Assembly (NCBI RefSeq): GCF_000482325.1
Contig: NZ_AXVA01000012.1
Location: 124,001-188,000 of the forward strand
Reading direction: 5' to 3'
Length of the DNA: 64,000 bases
Source of the DNA: Bacillus sp. UNC438CL73TsuS30
GTDB taxonomy: Bacteria > Bacillota > Bacilli > Bacillales > Cytobacillaceae
Positions 17,641-25,768 of this stretch are shown in pieces. Every line of letters begins with the position of its first letter. The stretch's first letter is position 1. A program made the position numbers and the translations under genes. The notes beneath the pieces are model-generated. The model saw only the letters and a list, made by a program, of their open reading frames with translations. It searched no databases and was not told where the DNA came from.

Positions 17641-18861
17641 CTAATTTTTAATTCCCACAGGTAAGAAATACGATTCATTCCCCGTGATTTTTCCGCCGGC
17701 GCGAATCCCGATGCTGCTCGGTTTACCGCCAATCAAGAAGGACCCAAACACATAAGAAAGTTCCTCCATGCCCTTTTCTGTTTCAAGAGTAACGGTTGGA
17801 AGCGGTACATACGCTTGGTAAATGGGCAGGTCTTCCACATAGGTTTGGAGAGAATTTTGAACTTTAACTGAAGAATTCTTCTCCCAAATTGTTACAGTGT
17901 CCCCTTCTCTTCCAAACGATGGTTTTTGGACAAACTCCTGTTTTCCAATAAAAGCGTCCGGTTCTAAATAGATAGGCAGCATATATTCTTTAACCCAGTA
18001 TTGTTCTTCCTCGGTATAAAACGCTCTATTCTCGGCAAGTCCCCAAATTAAGCTTTGAATAGATTTAGGCTGAAGCAGAAAAGCCGAAACGGGGTTTAAA
18101 ATGGCAATTTTTCCATTTTTGGCAAGTTGCAATAATTCAATTCCGACATAATCACCCGTTCTTGGATCACGGTCCTCCACCAAGTGTTCAAGGGGATAGG
18201 TTTGACGGTACAGAACATCGATTGTAATACCGTCAGAATCAAGTAAGGCATCTTCTGTTATACTAAGCTCAGACATTGGCAAAATCTTATTCTTAACTTG
18301 GCAAAGCCCACTTAAATATTGAGTTGTATTCCAATCCTCTATATGGTCGTCATGAGCGGTAAAGACAACATTTGCTGATGGATTCCCATTTGCTGCATCA
18401 AGCACTGCCCTCGTAATTCCGGAGGAAAGAAGATCTTCTTGTTTATGATTAGGATCATGATAACCGAATTCTGAGCAAACTTTTCCATTGATTTGAAAGC
18501 ATTCAGCGATAAACGTCGGAGTATCACTATTGAACTCGAGCATTTTGAATCCATTTTTGGTTAAAACAAAATCAAATCTTCCGATAACAGTTTCAGGATA
18601 AAGACTCTTCATTCGAATAAATGGCAGACTGGAAGGTGGGAAACCAAGTGCGAGAAGCTGTTCATCGGTAAGAGTACGAAGAAGCTTAGCTGTTTTGAAA
18701 AAGATCTTCCCCATCCGTTCTGTTGCTTCACTAAGAAGCATGCGGGTTCGTTCTGTTATTTCAAAAATATGGTAGAGACTATATTCTCCCCCATACAGGT
18801 CTGACCAAAAGGAAGGAAATTTTGAATAAAATTGCTTTCGTTTTTCTTTATAAATGGACAT
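17641..18861 (-). CDS. Glutathionylspermidine-synthase-like ATP-grasp protein (YjfC/YgiC family)
   Basis: A 406-residue protein of the GSP_synth family, ATP-grasp carboxylate-amine/thiol ligases related to the synthetase half of glutathionylspermidine synthase. Seen in sequence: FKMLEFNSDTPT, DRDPRTGDYVG, and the ATP-binding segment FVQKPSFGREGDTVTIWE. The amidase domain of E. coli Gsp is absent. Bacilli do not make glutathione, so the true substrate must differ. Its gene sits 11 bp before DUF350 and 2 bp after the lipoprotein gene, which suggests one unit that modifies something at the envelope (inference). Confidence 0.85.
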   Translation of the reverse strand: MSIYKEKRKQFYSKFPSFWSDLYGGEYSLYHIFEITERTRMLLSEATERMGKIFFKTAKLLRTLTDEQLLALGFPPSSLPFIRMKSLYPETVIGRFDFVLTKNGFKMLEFNSDTPTFIAECFQINGKVCSEFGYHDPNHKQEDLLSSGITRAVLDAANGNPSANVVFTAHDDHIEDWNTTQYLSGLCQVKNKILPMSELSITEDALLDSDGITIDVLYRQTYPLEHLVEDRDPRTGDYVGIELLQLAKNGKIAILNPVSAFLLQPKSIQSLIWGLAENRAFYTEEEQYWVKEYMLPIYLEPDAFIGKQEFVQKPSFGREGDTVTIWEKNSSVKVQNSLQTYVEDLPIYQAYVPLPTVTLETEKGMEELSYVFGSFLIGGKPSSIGIRAGGKITGNESYFLPVGIKN

Positions 18862-18863
18862 GC

Positions 18864-19175
18864 TTACCCTCCAAATCCGCCCCTTGAACCGCTACCGAAC
18901 CCGCCTTTAAAACTGGAGGAGGATTTATAAGATTTATAGGCAGATGATTTATGTAGGGCCGACTTGCTTTTAAAGAAACTACCCCCGTGGTAATAATGAT
19001 GATAATAGCCTGAATGGGTATCATCACACCGCCAAACACCCTGGTTGTCGTCCCATTCCCAATCGGAACAACGATTATCATCCGGTTTAGGCGGCAGGTT
19101 CTGTGAACAACCGGATACCGTTCCAGCCACTAAAGAGGTAAGAACCCCCGTTATTAACCATTGTGTTTTTTTCAC
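18864..19175 (-). CDS. Small lipoprotein, His/Tyr and Gly/Ser/Lys-rich (YgiB/YjfM-like position)
   Basis: A 103-residue lipoprotein: basic start MKKTQW, hydrophobic signal, lipobox VSGC with Cys at 23. The mature part has four acidic/aromatic residues around two more cysteines (NRCSDWEWDD...WRCDD), then HSGYYHHYYHGG, then a low-complexity Ser/Lys/Gly tail ending GSRGGFGG. It occupies the place of the DUF1190 lipoproteins YgiB/YjfM that accompany YgiC/YjfC in enterobacteria, and its composition is similar. It is the first gene of the operon and may be the partner or substrate of the ligase. Confidence 0.75.
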   Translation of the reverse strand: MKKTQWLITGVLTSLVAGTVSGCSQNLPPKPDDNRCSDWEWDDNQGVWRCDDTHSGYYHHYYHGGSFFKSKSALHKSSAYKSYKSSSSFKGGFGSGSRGGFGG

Positions 19176-19267
19176 TGTCTCACCTCTTTTTTAATCTATT
19201 TTTATTATAGAGGGAATGATGAGGAAAACAATGGTAAAATTGAAACAAAAAAGAAAGAGGGATGAGG

Positions 19268-19717
19268 ATGCGGCTGGAATATCGCCTTGACGACCAGGAT
19301 TTGAATTATCCTGCATTATGGAGCTACCAGGACATACAGACAACAGAAGCTGTAGCAAGAATGACATGTGACTTTTTTGTTAAAGAAGGCCGGACGTATG
19401 CCGTTACGGCCACTGCCATGGATCCCGATGGTATGGCGGTTCTTTATGTTAAAAAAGAAGATTACGTAAACGAAGGAACAGAGCAGAACTATTCCTATAT
19501 CGGTTTTGAGATTAGAGAACTTTGTCCATCGGGAACAAGGCTTATAGAAAGCAAGGGATTATGGGGACATGAAGAAGTGCTGTCCAGCCTGCATTCAGAT
19601 TTTATTTATATTCAAAAGGATGGGATGTTTCTCGAATTTGCTTTGGATTCAAGAGAAATTGATGAAGACCGAAAATGCTATATTTACTATGGAAATTTTA
19701 CTGGTAAGAGTCGTTAA
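19268..19717 (+). CDS. Hypothetical protein, 149 aa
   Basis: Soluble, acidic protein of unrecognised family, rich in beta-type segments (RTYAVTATAMD, NYSYIGFEIREL) and ending CYIYYGNFTGKSR. The start is set at ATG 19268 with AAAGAGGG seven bases upstream; the ATG at 19262 is too close to it. It is divergent from the lipoprotein-ligase operon and followed by a 105-bp gap with a Spo0A-box-like site. No function can be proposed. Confidence 0.7.
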   Translation: MRLEYRLDDQDLNYPALWSYQDIQTTEAVARMTCDFFVKEGRTYAVTATAMDPDGMAVLYVKKEDYVNEGTEQNYSYIGFEIRELCPSGTRLIESKGLWGHEEVLSSLHSDFIYIQKDGMFLEFALDSREIDEDRKCYIYYGNFTGKSR

Positions 19718-19773
19718 CCGCAAAAAAGTATACCTCATGTAAAAAATTTCTTCGTTTTAAAGGAATGGAGAAA

Positions 19774-19785
19774 TTTTTGTCGAAT
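19774..19785 (+). promoter_or_regulatory. Spo0A-box-like site upstream of orphan kinase
   Basis: TTTTTGTCGAAT contains the 0A-box core TGTCGAA (19778-19784), 38 bp before the kinase ATG at 19823. A single 7-base core arises by chance, so this is a candidate only. Confidence 0.4.
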
Positions 19786-19822
19786 ACCTGAGAATACAGT
19801 TGGTTTTTGGGGGAATACGGCG

Positions 19823-21091
19823 ATGCTGGCGGAAAAACTTCTTTTGAATTTGTTAATCACAATTGCACCTGTCCTAATTTATAGCGTTCTTTCAGACAAA
19901 AATAGTAAAATGAACTCTCCTATTCTTAGCGGTACGCTGCAAAGTCTAGTTGCCCTAACCTGTATGTTTTTTACACATGCAAACTATGGATTTCATTGGG
20001 ACCTCCGTTACGTCCCTCTCGTTCTATCTTTTCTTTATGCGGGACCGAGAGCCGGTGTCATGGTTTTAGGGACCCTTGTTGTGACTCGAATCATTATGGG
20101 AGGAAACACCATTTATTTTGGGCTCGCCAATACGTTGTTAACTGCTTTACTATCATTTTTAGCTGCAAAAAGGTTTTGGAAATTATCTCCTAATAAAAGG
20201 GTGCTTATTTCAAGTGTAATTGGCTGTTGGCCCCTGTTGCTTTGCTTTGTTTCATTCAATACCTACCATTATTTTCAAGGGGCCCCACTCAAAATAGTTA
20301 TTAATATTCCTGATATCATTCTTATCGGATTTATACATACTCTTGCCATTATCATCACTTCAAAGCTAAGTGAAAATGTGATTGAACGAAATAAAATGAG
20401 AGAGGAAATTATCCGGGCTGAAAAGTTAAATACGTTGGGAGAACTTGCTGCCTCTATTGCCCATGAGGTGAGGAATCCATTGACCGTTGTGAAGGGATTT
20501 TTACAATTGATGCAAAAAGAGGAACAGGGTAAAAATTATGAATACTTTTCCCTTGTTTTGAGTGAATTAGGACGTGCTGAATCAATCATTAATGATTATC
20601 TGAATTTCGCGAAACCTAAATTTGAAAAATTAGAAAGGTTTCAACTGGCAGATGTTCTCTCAGAAGTCGTTATGCTTTTAGATCCGCTTGCGGTAAAACA
20701 AGGGGTGACGCTTAAAAGTGAATATAACCAAACTGATTTCTCGCTGTTTACAGATCGGAATCAATTAAAGCAAGCGCTGGTTAATTTGATAAAGAATGCA
20801 ATTGAAGCTACTCCAGAAGGAGGGAAGGTTACGATTCAGTTCAAGCATGATCATCAAAATGCTATTATTTTGATAACAGATACCGGCAAGGGAATGACAC
20901 ATGAGCAGCTATCAAGGATTGGAACCTTATTTTATACGACAAAGGATAAGGGGACTGGACTTGGTACATCTGTTTCATTACGAATTGTTGAAACCATGAA
21001 TGGGAAGGTGTCCTACAAAAGTCAACCTGGAGTTGGCACCGAAGTAACGATGATACTGCCTGCAGGTAAAAAGGAAGTCGTAAATATATAA
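19823..21091 (+). CDS. Orphan sensor histidine kinase, sporulation-kinase type
   Basis: A 422-residue membrane kinase. The N-terminal half (about 1-190) has five or six helices of the 5TM-LYT sensor type (YVPLVLSFLYAGPRAGV). A HisKA domain follows with H-box SIAHEVRNPLTVVKG (about 214-228) and then a HATPase_c domain with NLIKNAIEATPEGG, ITDTGKGM and TKDKGTGLGTSVS. No response regulator gene is adjacent, as for the KinA-E kinases that feed the Spo0A phosphorelay. ATG start with GGGGG nine bases upstream. The sensed ligand is unknown. Confidence 0.88.
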   Translation: MLAEKLLLNLLITIAPVLIYSVLSDKNSKMNSPILSGTLQSLVALTCMFFTHANYGFHWDLRYVPLVLSFLYAGPRAGVMVLGTLVVTRIIMGGNTIYFGLANTLLTALLSFLAAKRFWKLSPNKRVLISSVIGCWPLLLCFVSFNTYHYFQGAPLKIVINIPDIILIGFIHTLAIIITSKLSENVIERNKMREEIIRAEKLNTLGELAASIAHEVRNPLTVVKGFLQLMQKEEQGKNYEYFSLVLSELGRAESIINDYLNFAKPKFEKLERFQLADVLSEVVMLLDPLAVKQGVTLKSEYNQTDFSLFTDRNQLKQALVNLIKNAIEATPEGGKVTIQFKHDHQNAIILITDTGKGMTHEQLSRIGTLFYTTKDKGTGLGTSVSLRIVETMNGKVSYKSQPGVGTEVTMILPAGKKEVVNI

Positions 21092-21098
21092 ATAGTGT

Positions 21099-21133
21099 AA
21101 CTGGCCCTTCATACGAATGGTCAGTTTTTTTAT
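21099..21133 (+). terminator. Kinase gene terminator
   Basis: A 12-bp stem with one mismatch (21099-21110 with 21115-21126), 4-base loop, then a T run. Confidence 0.85.
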
Positions 21134-21385
21134 AACGAAAAAATTATTTCGGTAATAGAAATTATTATAATAATATAATGATGATAGAAGTGAATACAGT
21201 GAAAACACAATCATTCCCTGTTAAAAACCTTTATATCAGGGAAATTTTGTTTTGGTATTATCTGCAAGTTGTTTTATTTTTCAAAATATATTGCTTTTTA
21301 TAAAAATAAATTATATTATTTCAATATAAATTTTTATGAAATATGTATTCAGAACATTTCGACATTTGTCGAGGAGGTAAACACA

Positions 21386-22801
21386 ATGGATTTATTTAGA
21401 AAGAAATCAATCCAGGCCTTAATCAAAGAGGTTGGACAAAAAGATATAACCTTAAAAAAGGAATTAGGTGCCTTTGATTTATCGATGCTGGGCATTGGAG
21501 CCATCATCGGAACAGGTATATTTGTATTAACAGGAGTTGCTGCTGCAGAACATGCAGGACCAGCACTCATCATCTCTTTTATATTATCGGGTTTAGCATG
21601 TGTGTTCGCAGCACTTTGTTATGCGGAGTTCGCTTCAACAGTCCCAGTATCAGGAAGCGCCTATACGTATAGCTATGCGACATTCGGTGAAATCATTGCC
21701 TGGATTTTAGGTTGGGATTTAATTCTTGAATACGGACTTGCCTCATCGGCAGTTGCCAGTGGTTGGTCGGGTTATTTTCAAGGGCTTCTTTCCGGTTTCG
21801 GCATCCATTTTCCGAAGGCCATCACAAGTGCTTATGATCCGGCAAATGGAACATTTATCGATGTTCCAGCTATTATCATTGTTTTCTTTATCACTTTCTT
21901 ATTAACGCAAGGTGTTAAAAAGTCAGCTCGTTTAAATGCGATCATGGTAATTATAAAGCTAGCGGTCGTTGTACTATTTATCGTTATCGGCGTATGGTAT
22001 GTTAAACCATCTAACTGGACACCGTTTATGCCATTTGGTTTCTCAGGCGTTGCAACTGGTGCTGCAACTGTTTTCTTTGCTTATATTGGGTTTGATGCTG
22101 TTGCAACGGCGGCGGAGGAAGTAAAAAACCCGCAGCGTAATTTACCAATCGGAATTATCGCTTCGTTAATTGTTTGTACTGTTTTATACATTGCTGTATC
22201 GGCCATCTTGACAGGAATTGTACCTTACCAAATGCTTGATGTTAAAAATCCGGTTGCATTCGCACTTAACTTTATCCATCAAGATTGGGCTGCTGGCCTC
22301 ATATCACTTGGTGCAATAGCCGGAATAACAACGGTTTTACTTGTAATGATTTATGGACAAACCCGTTTGTTTTATGCGATCAGCCGTGACGGATTATTAC
22401 CAAAAGTTTTCTCAAAGGTTAATAAGAAAACGCAAACTCCAATGATGAACTCATGGATTACCTGTTTCCTTGTATCTATATTTGCAGGATTAGTGCCGCT
22501 GGGCAAATTAGCTGAGCTTGTTAACATCGGAACATTATTAGCGTTCATGACTGTTTCAATCGGGATTTTATATCTGCGTAAAAATAATCAAGGAGCACCA
22601 AAGGGTTTCCGTGTTCCGTTCGTACCATATGTACCAATCTTGGCTTTCGTATTCTGCGGATACTTGGCACTTCAGCTTCCAGCGACATCATGGATTAGTT
22701 TTGGAGTGTGGCTTGTAATCGGACTAGCTGTTTACTTCGGTTACGGACGCAAGCATTCCACCTTAAATAGTAGTGTAAAGGAAATGAGAAAAGTAAGTTA
22801 G
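21386..22801 (+). CDS. APC-family amino acid permease (cationic amino acid transporter-like)
   Basis: A 471-residue, 12-helix permease close to the YfnA/CAT group. The first helix reads GIGAIIGTGIFVLTG and the third region EFASTVPVSGSAYTYSY. Another family segment is FFAYIGFDAVATAAEEVKNPQRNLP, and the C-terminus is short. The start is ATG 21386 with GAGGAGGT seven bases upstream; the frame is open for 39 more codons upstream without a ribosome binding site. The leader has a 7-bp hairpin (TTCCCTG with CAGGGAA, about 21213-21246). The substrate is not readable. Confidence 0.87.
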   Translation: MDLFRKKSIQALIKEVGQKDITLKKELGAFDLSMLGIGAIIGTGIFVLTGVAAAEHAGPALIISFILSGLACVFAALCYAEFASTVPVSGSAYTYSYATFGEIIAWILGWDLILEYGLASSAVASGWSGYFQGLLSGFGIHFPKAITSAYDPANGTFIDVPAIIIVFFITFLLTQGVKKSARLNAIMVIIKLAVVVLFIVIGVWYVKPSNWTPFMPFGFSGVATGAATVFFAYIGFDAVATAAEEVKNPQRNLPIGIIASLIVCTVLYIAVSAILTGIVPYQMLDVKNPVAFALNFIHQDWAAGLISLGAIAGITTVLLVMIYGQTRLFYAISRDGLLPKVFSKVNKKTQTPMMNSWITCFLVSIFAGLVPLGKLAELVNIGTLLAFMTVSIGILYLRKNNQGAPKGFRVPFVPYVPILAFVFCGYLALQLPATSWISFGVWLVIGLAVYFGYGRKHSTLNSSVKEMRKVS

Positions 22802-22817
22802 TTTTATAAAATTGCGG

Positions 22818-22845
22818 AAAGGACCTCAAAAAGGAGGTCCTTTTT
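22818..22845 (+). terminator. Permease gene terminator
   Basis: A 10-bp stem AAAGGACCTC with GAGGTCCTTT and trailing T run, 16 bp after the stop. Confidence 0.9.
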
Positions 22846-22870
22846 CCTATGCACTAAATATTAAAAAATA

Positions 22871-22877
22871 TGTCGAA
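22871..22877 (+). promoter_or_regulatory. Spo0A-box-like site upstream of second orphan kinase
   Basis: TGTCGAA within TATGTCGAAAAT, 114 bp before the kinase ATG. This is the same core as at 19778. A TATAAT-type -10 follows at about 22914-22919. Candidate only. Confidence 0.35.
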
Positions 22878-22990
22878 AATCATCGGATAATTTAAATTTC
22901 TGTCGGTAATTTTTATAATAGATGGTAGAATAGTAGGAAAGATAAATTAAAATCTATCGCGTTCCTTATGTCATTGGAGGATTTAAAAAT

Positions 22991-24226
22991 ATGAAAGAGG
23001 GCTTCAGAAATCAAAAGTTAATATTTGAAGAGAAAAAAGCCATTAAATTATTTTTGTGGTTGTTTTATATAATCTATTTTTCATTTGACTTTTTTTACTA
23101 TTACATCTATTCGTTTTCGAATGGGAAGAAATTAACCATTCTTCATGAGGGCTTAGGAATATGGCTATATTTTTTATTAATTGGATTACTACCAATCGGA
23201 GTTTATTTCTTAAAAAAGGGAAACCCCTATATTGTTAAATATCTTTTTTTATATGGTTATATACTTTTTGACATTATTGACTGTCTTATGATCTATTTAG
23301 GAACAACTAAGCCTTTTGCGACTGGAAATGTTGTTGAAATTTTATTTATTGTTTTTTCTCCAGTATTTGTAAATAAAAGATTTTTTTGGAATGTCACCTT
23401 AGGGTTAATTGGTAAAGATCTATTTTTAGGAATAATCCTGCATGACTATCGTGTGTTACTCCCGGTTTTGATATTTGCCATCATAGATGCTATTGCTTTT
23501 ATTCTTTTAATAAGATTTAACTCCTATATTGACTCCTTAACACATGTACTTGATGAGCTAAGACAAAAAGAAAAACTTGCTGTTATCGGTCAAATGGCTG
23601 CCGCAATAGGTCATGAGATTCGAAATCCATTGTCTTCATTGAAAGGTTTTACTCAATTACAAAAGGAAAGATATCCAAATACAAATGATTTCTACCCAAT
23701 CATGATCCAAGAAATTGATCGGATTAATTCAATTGTCAATGATTTAATGTATTTAGGTAAACCCAGGGCTATTGAATATGTTAAATCAAACATTGAAGAA
23801 ATCATTGCTTATACATTATCGATTACCCAACAGCAAGCCGAAAGACATGCTGTTGTTATGGAAACTCTTATAGAGGGACCTTTACCTCCTATCGATTGTG
23901 ATGCAAAACAATTAAAACAGGTATTTATTAATCTATTCAAAAATGCAATTGAAGCGATGACGGAAGGTGGAAAAATAAAAATTAACGCGAAGGTTTTAAA
24001 AGGGCAAAAAATGTACATCTCTATCCAAGATGAAGGGTGCGGTATTTCGGAGGAAGTTATCCCTAATTTAGGTGAACCTTTCTATACGACCAAAAAAGAT
24101 GGAACAGGTCTTGGTTTAATGGTTTCAAATCAAATCATTAAAGATCATAAAGGCAGCTTTAATATCAGAAGTCATATCGGAAAAGGAACAAAGGTTGAAG
24201 TGATTTTACCAATATTTCAGAACTAG
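22991..24226 (+). CDS. Orphan sensor histidine kinase with six- to seven-helix N-terminal domain
   Basis: A 411-residue kinase. Residues about 15-185 form six or seven membrane helices, including GNVVEILFIVFSPVFVN. HisKA follows with H-box AAAIGHEIRNPLSSLKG (about 205-221), then HATPase_c with NLFKNAIEAMTEGG, IQDEGCGIS and KKDGTGLGLMVS. The N-terminal domain is clearly related to that of the HD-GYP protein at 24431 (GNAVEVFWLLLSPVFVN), so both probably sense the same kind of signal. No regulator is adjacent. GGAGG lies nine bases before the ATG. The coding sequence is AT-rich compared with the window's housekeeping genes. Confidence 0.87.
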   Translation: MKEGFRNQKLIFEEKKAIKLFLWLFYIIYFSFDFFYYYIYSFSNGKKLTILHEGLGIWLYFLLIGLLPIGVYFLKKGNPYIVKYLFLYGYILFDIIDCLMIYLGTTKPFATGNVVEILFIVFSPVFVNKRFFWNVTLGLIGKDLFLGIILHDYRVLLPVLIFAIIDAIAFILLIRFNSYIDSLTHVLDELRQKEKLAVIGQMAAAIGHEIRNPLSSLKGFTQLQKERYPNTNDFYPIMIQEIDRINSIVNDLMYLGKPRAIEYVKSNIEEIIAYTLSITQQQAERHAVVMETLIEGPLPPIDCDAKQLKQVFINLFKNAIEAMTEGGKIKINAKVLKGQKMYISIQDEGCGISEEVIPNLGEPFYTTKKDGTGLGLMVSNQIIKDHKGSFNIRSHIGKGTKVEVILPIFQN

Positions 24227-24430
24227 AGTCGCGAAAATTAAAGGGATTTTTTCCAAAAAAATATTTCTTATTTATACAAAATTCTTCTCACTTCAACAAT
24301 GTTAAATGATTTATAATGTAGGAAAGTATTGAAATGTAGTATTTCTTAGTATAAATTGTAGAATTTTGTTAGTCGGAAATTAACATCGGGGAAAATAAGA
24401 ATATTTACATTCTCTACATGAGGTAAACAG

Positions 24431-25630
24431 ATGAAAAAAAAATTAATAGACTCAAACATAAGACATGAAGAAGGCCGAACCTTAAAATGGTTTATTGTTT
24501 TATTTTATATTATATCAATTTCCTATGATTTATTTTATCATGTCATTTCAATCTATAGTCCAAAATTAAAATATGAAACGCCAGATATATTAGGATTATG
24601 GATTTATTTGTTCATGTTTGCATTAATTCCAATTGCACGATATTTATTTAGGAAGCAAAAACAACATCAGATAAAATATATTTATTTTGTTACCTACACT
24701 AGCTTAACTTTAATAAATGATATTATTTCCTTTATTGGTAAACCGGAGCTTTACAAAAGTGGAAATGCAGTTGAAGTTTTTTGGCTTTTATTATCACCTG
24801 TATTTGTAAATATTACTTTCGTTAAAGTGGTTACGATTAGCCTATTATTAAAATATATTATTTCTGGTCTAGTGATTCAAACTTCCTTTGTTTTATTACC
24901 TATTTTAATGATTGCAATCCTTTCAGTTTTTTCATTTATCCTTTTAAATCGATTCCAATCCTATCTAAATGCAATAAAAACCTCCTATGATCAACAATTG
25001 GAGGGGATTGTTAAAGGTGTAATAGCTACTCTCGAACTGAAGGATCCGTATACTCGGGGACATAGTGAACGGGTCGCAAGCTATGCTTTCGAATTAGCAA
25101 AAATAAGTGGGAAGTTTTCGAGAGACGAGTTAAAATCTTTTAATTATGCATGTTTATTACATGATATCGGTAAAATCCATATCCCTGATCATATTTTAAT
25201 GAAGTCTGGAAGCCTAACGAAAGAAGAATATGAAATTATTAAGTCACATACTGTGGTTGGCGCAGAAGCTGTTTCGAAAGTAGTAGGATTTAAAGATAGT
25301 ATTGGTGTAATTCGTTCCCATCATGAACGTTGGGATGGAGAAGGATATCCAGACGTGTTAAAAGGTGAGGAAATTCCGTATCTTGCTCGAGTTACCTCAA
25401 TTGCTGATGCATTTGATGCTATGACCTCTACAAGATCATATAGGGCAGCACTGTCAATTGAAGAGGCATATAAGAGGATTTTGGAGGGGAAGGGTACACA
25501 ATTTGACCCTGAATTAGTAGAACAATTTAAAAAAGTTCTTCCTTTATGGAGAAGCATTTATGATAAAGCAAATAAAGAACAAGGTTTCACCATTACTCTA
25601 AATAAACAAGTGAATTCAGATAGGGGGTGA
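24431..25630 (+). CDS. Membrane HD-GYP phosphodiesterase-like protein
   Basis: A 399-residue protein. Residues about 15-185 are a multi-helix membrane domain homologous to that of the upstream kinase; residues about 195-370 are an HD-GYP domain. All signature parts are present: HSERVASYA, LLHDIGKIHIPD, HTVVGAEAV, SHHERWDGEGYP and ADAFDAMTS. Such domains usually hydrolyse cyclic di-GMP or related cyclic dinucleotides, so activity is plausible. Its stop overlaps the ribosome binding site of the 19-residue peptide gene (AGGGGGTGA), so the two are translationally coupled. The context suggests a membrane sensor linked to the peptide system. Confidence 0.88.
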   Translation: MKKKLIDSNIRHEEGRTLKWFIVLFYIISISYDLFYHVISIYSPKLKYETPDILGLWIYLFMFALIPIARYLFRKQKQHQIKYIYFVTYTSLTLINDIISFIGKPELYKSGNAVEVFWLLLSPVFVNITFVKVVTISLLLKYIISGLVIQTSFVLLPILMIAILSVFSFILLNRFQSYLNAIKTSYDQQLEGIVKGVIATLELKDPYTRGHSERVASYAFELAKISGKFSRDELKSFNYACLLHDIGKIHIPDHILMKSGSLTKEEYEIIKSHTVVGAEAVSKVVGFKDSIGVIRSHHERWDGEGYPDVLKGEEIPYLARVTSIADAFDAMTSTRSYRAALSIEEAYKRILEGKGTQFDPELVEQFKKVLPLWRSIYDKANKEQGFTITLNKQVNSDRG

Positions 25631-25634
25631 GTAA

Positions 25635-25694
25635 ATGAAAATCCGCAAACTGAGCAAAGTTAAAGTAACGTGCTGGTGGTGCTGGTTTATGTGA
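25635..25694 (+). CDS. 19-aa Cys/Trp-rich peptide, candidate signal or RiPP precursor
   Basis: The translated peptide is MKIRKLSKVKVTCWWCWFM. Its first ten residues hold five Lys/Arg; the last seven are CWWCWFM, a very unusual aromatic/Cys core. ATG start with AGGGGGTGA, which overlaps the stop of the HD-GYP gene, at ideal distance; the peptide starts four bases after that stop. A hairpin terminator follows 8 bases after its stop, and a membrane M50 protease with a PqqD-like domain comes next. That layout resembles precursor peptides made in excess of their processing enzyme. It could instead be a leader peptide with three Trp codons. Calling it a gene is inference from position and composition. 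Confidence 0.6.
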   Translation: MKIRKLSKVKVTCWWCWFM

Positions 25695-25701
25695 ATTATT
25701 A

Positions 25702-25741
25702 AAAAACGGGGTGCTTGCTATTAAGCTATGCATCCTTTTTT
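25702..25741 (+). terminator. Hairpin terminator between peptide and protease genes
   Basis: Stem GGGTGC (25709-25714) with GCATCC (25730-25735), extendable by A6/T6 flanks, followed by a T run. It should stop most transcripts after the peptide gene, with read-through into the protease gene. Confidence 0.8.
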
Positions 25742-25768
25742 AATAGATTAAAAATAAAGGGTGTTTAA

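Noticed and set aside
21269-21385. N-terminal extension of the permease starting at 21269
   Set aside because: No ribosome binding site at 21269, whereas GAGGAGGT lies ideally before ATG 21386; the extra residues do not resemble the family.
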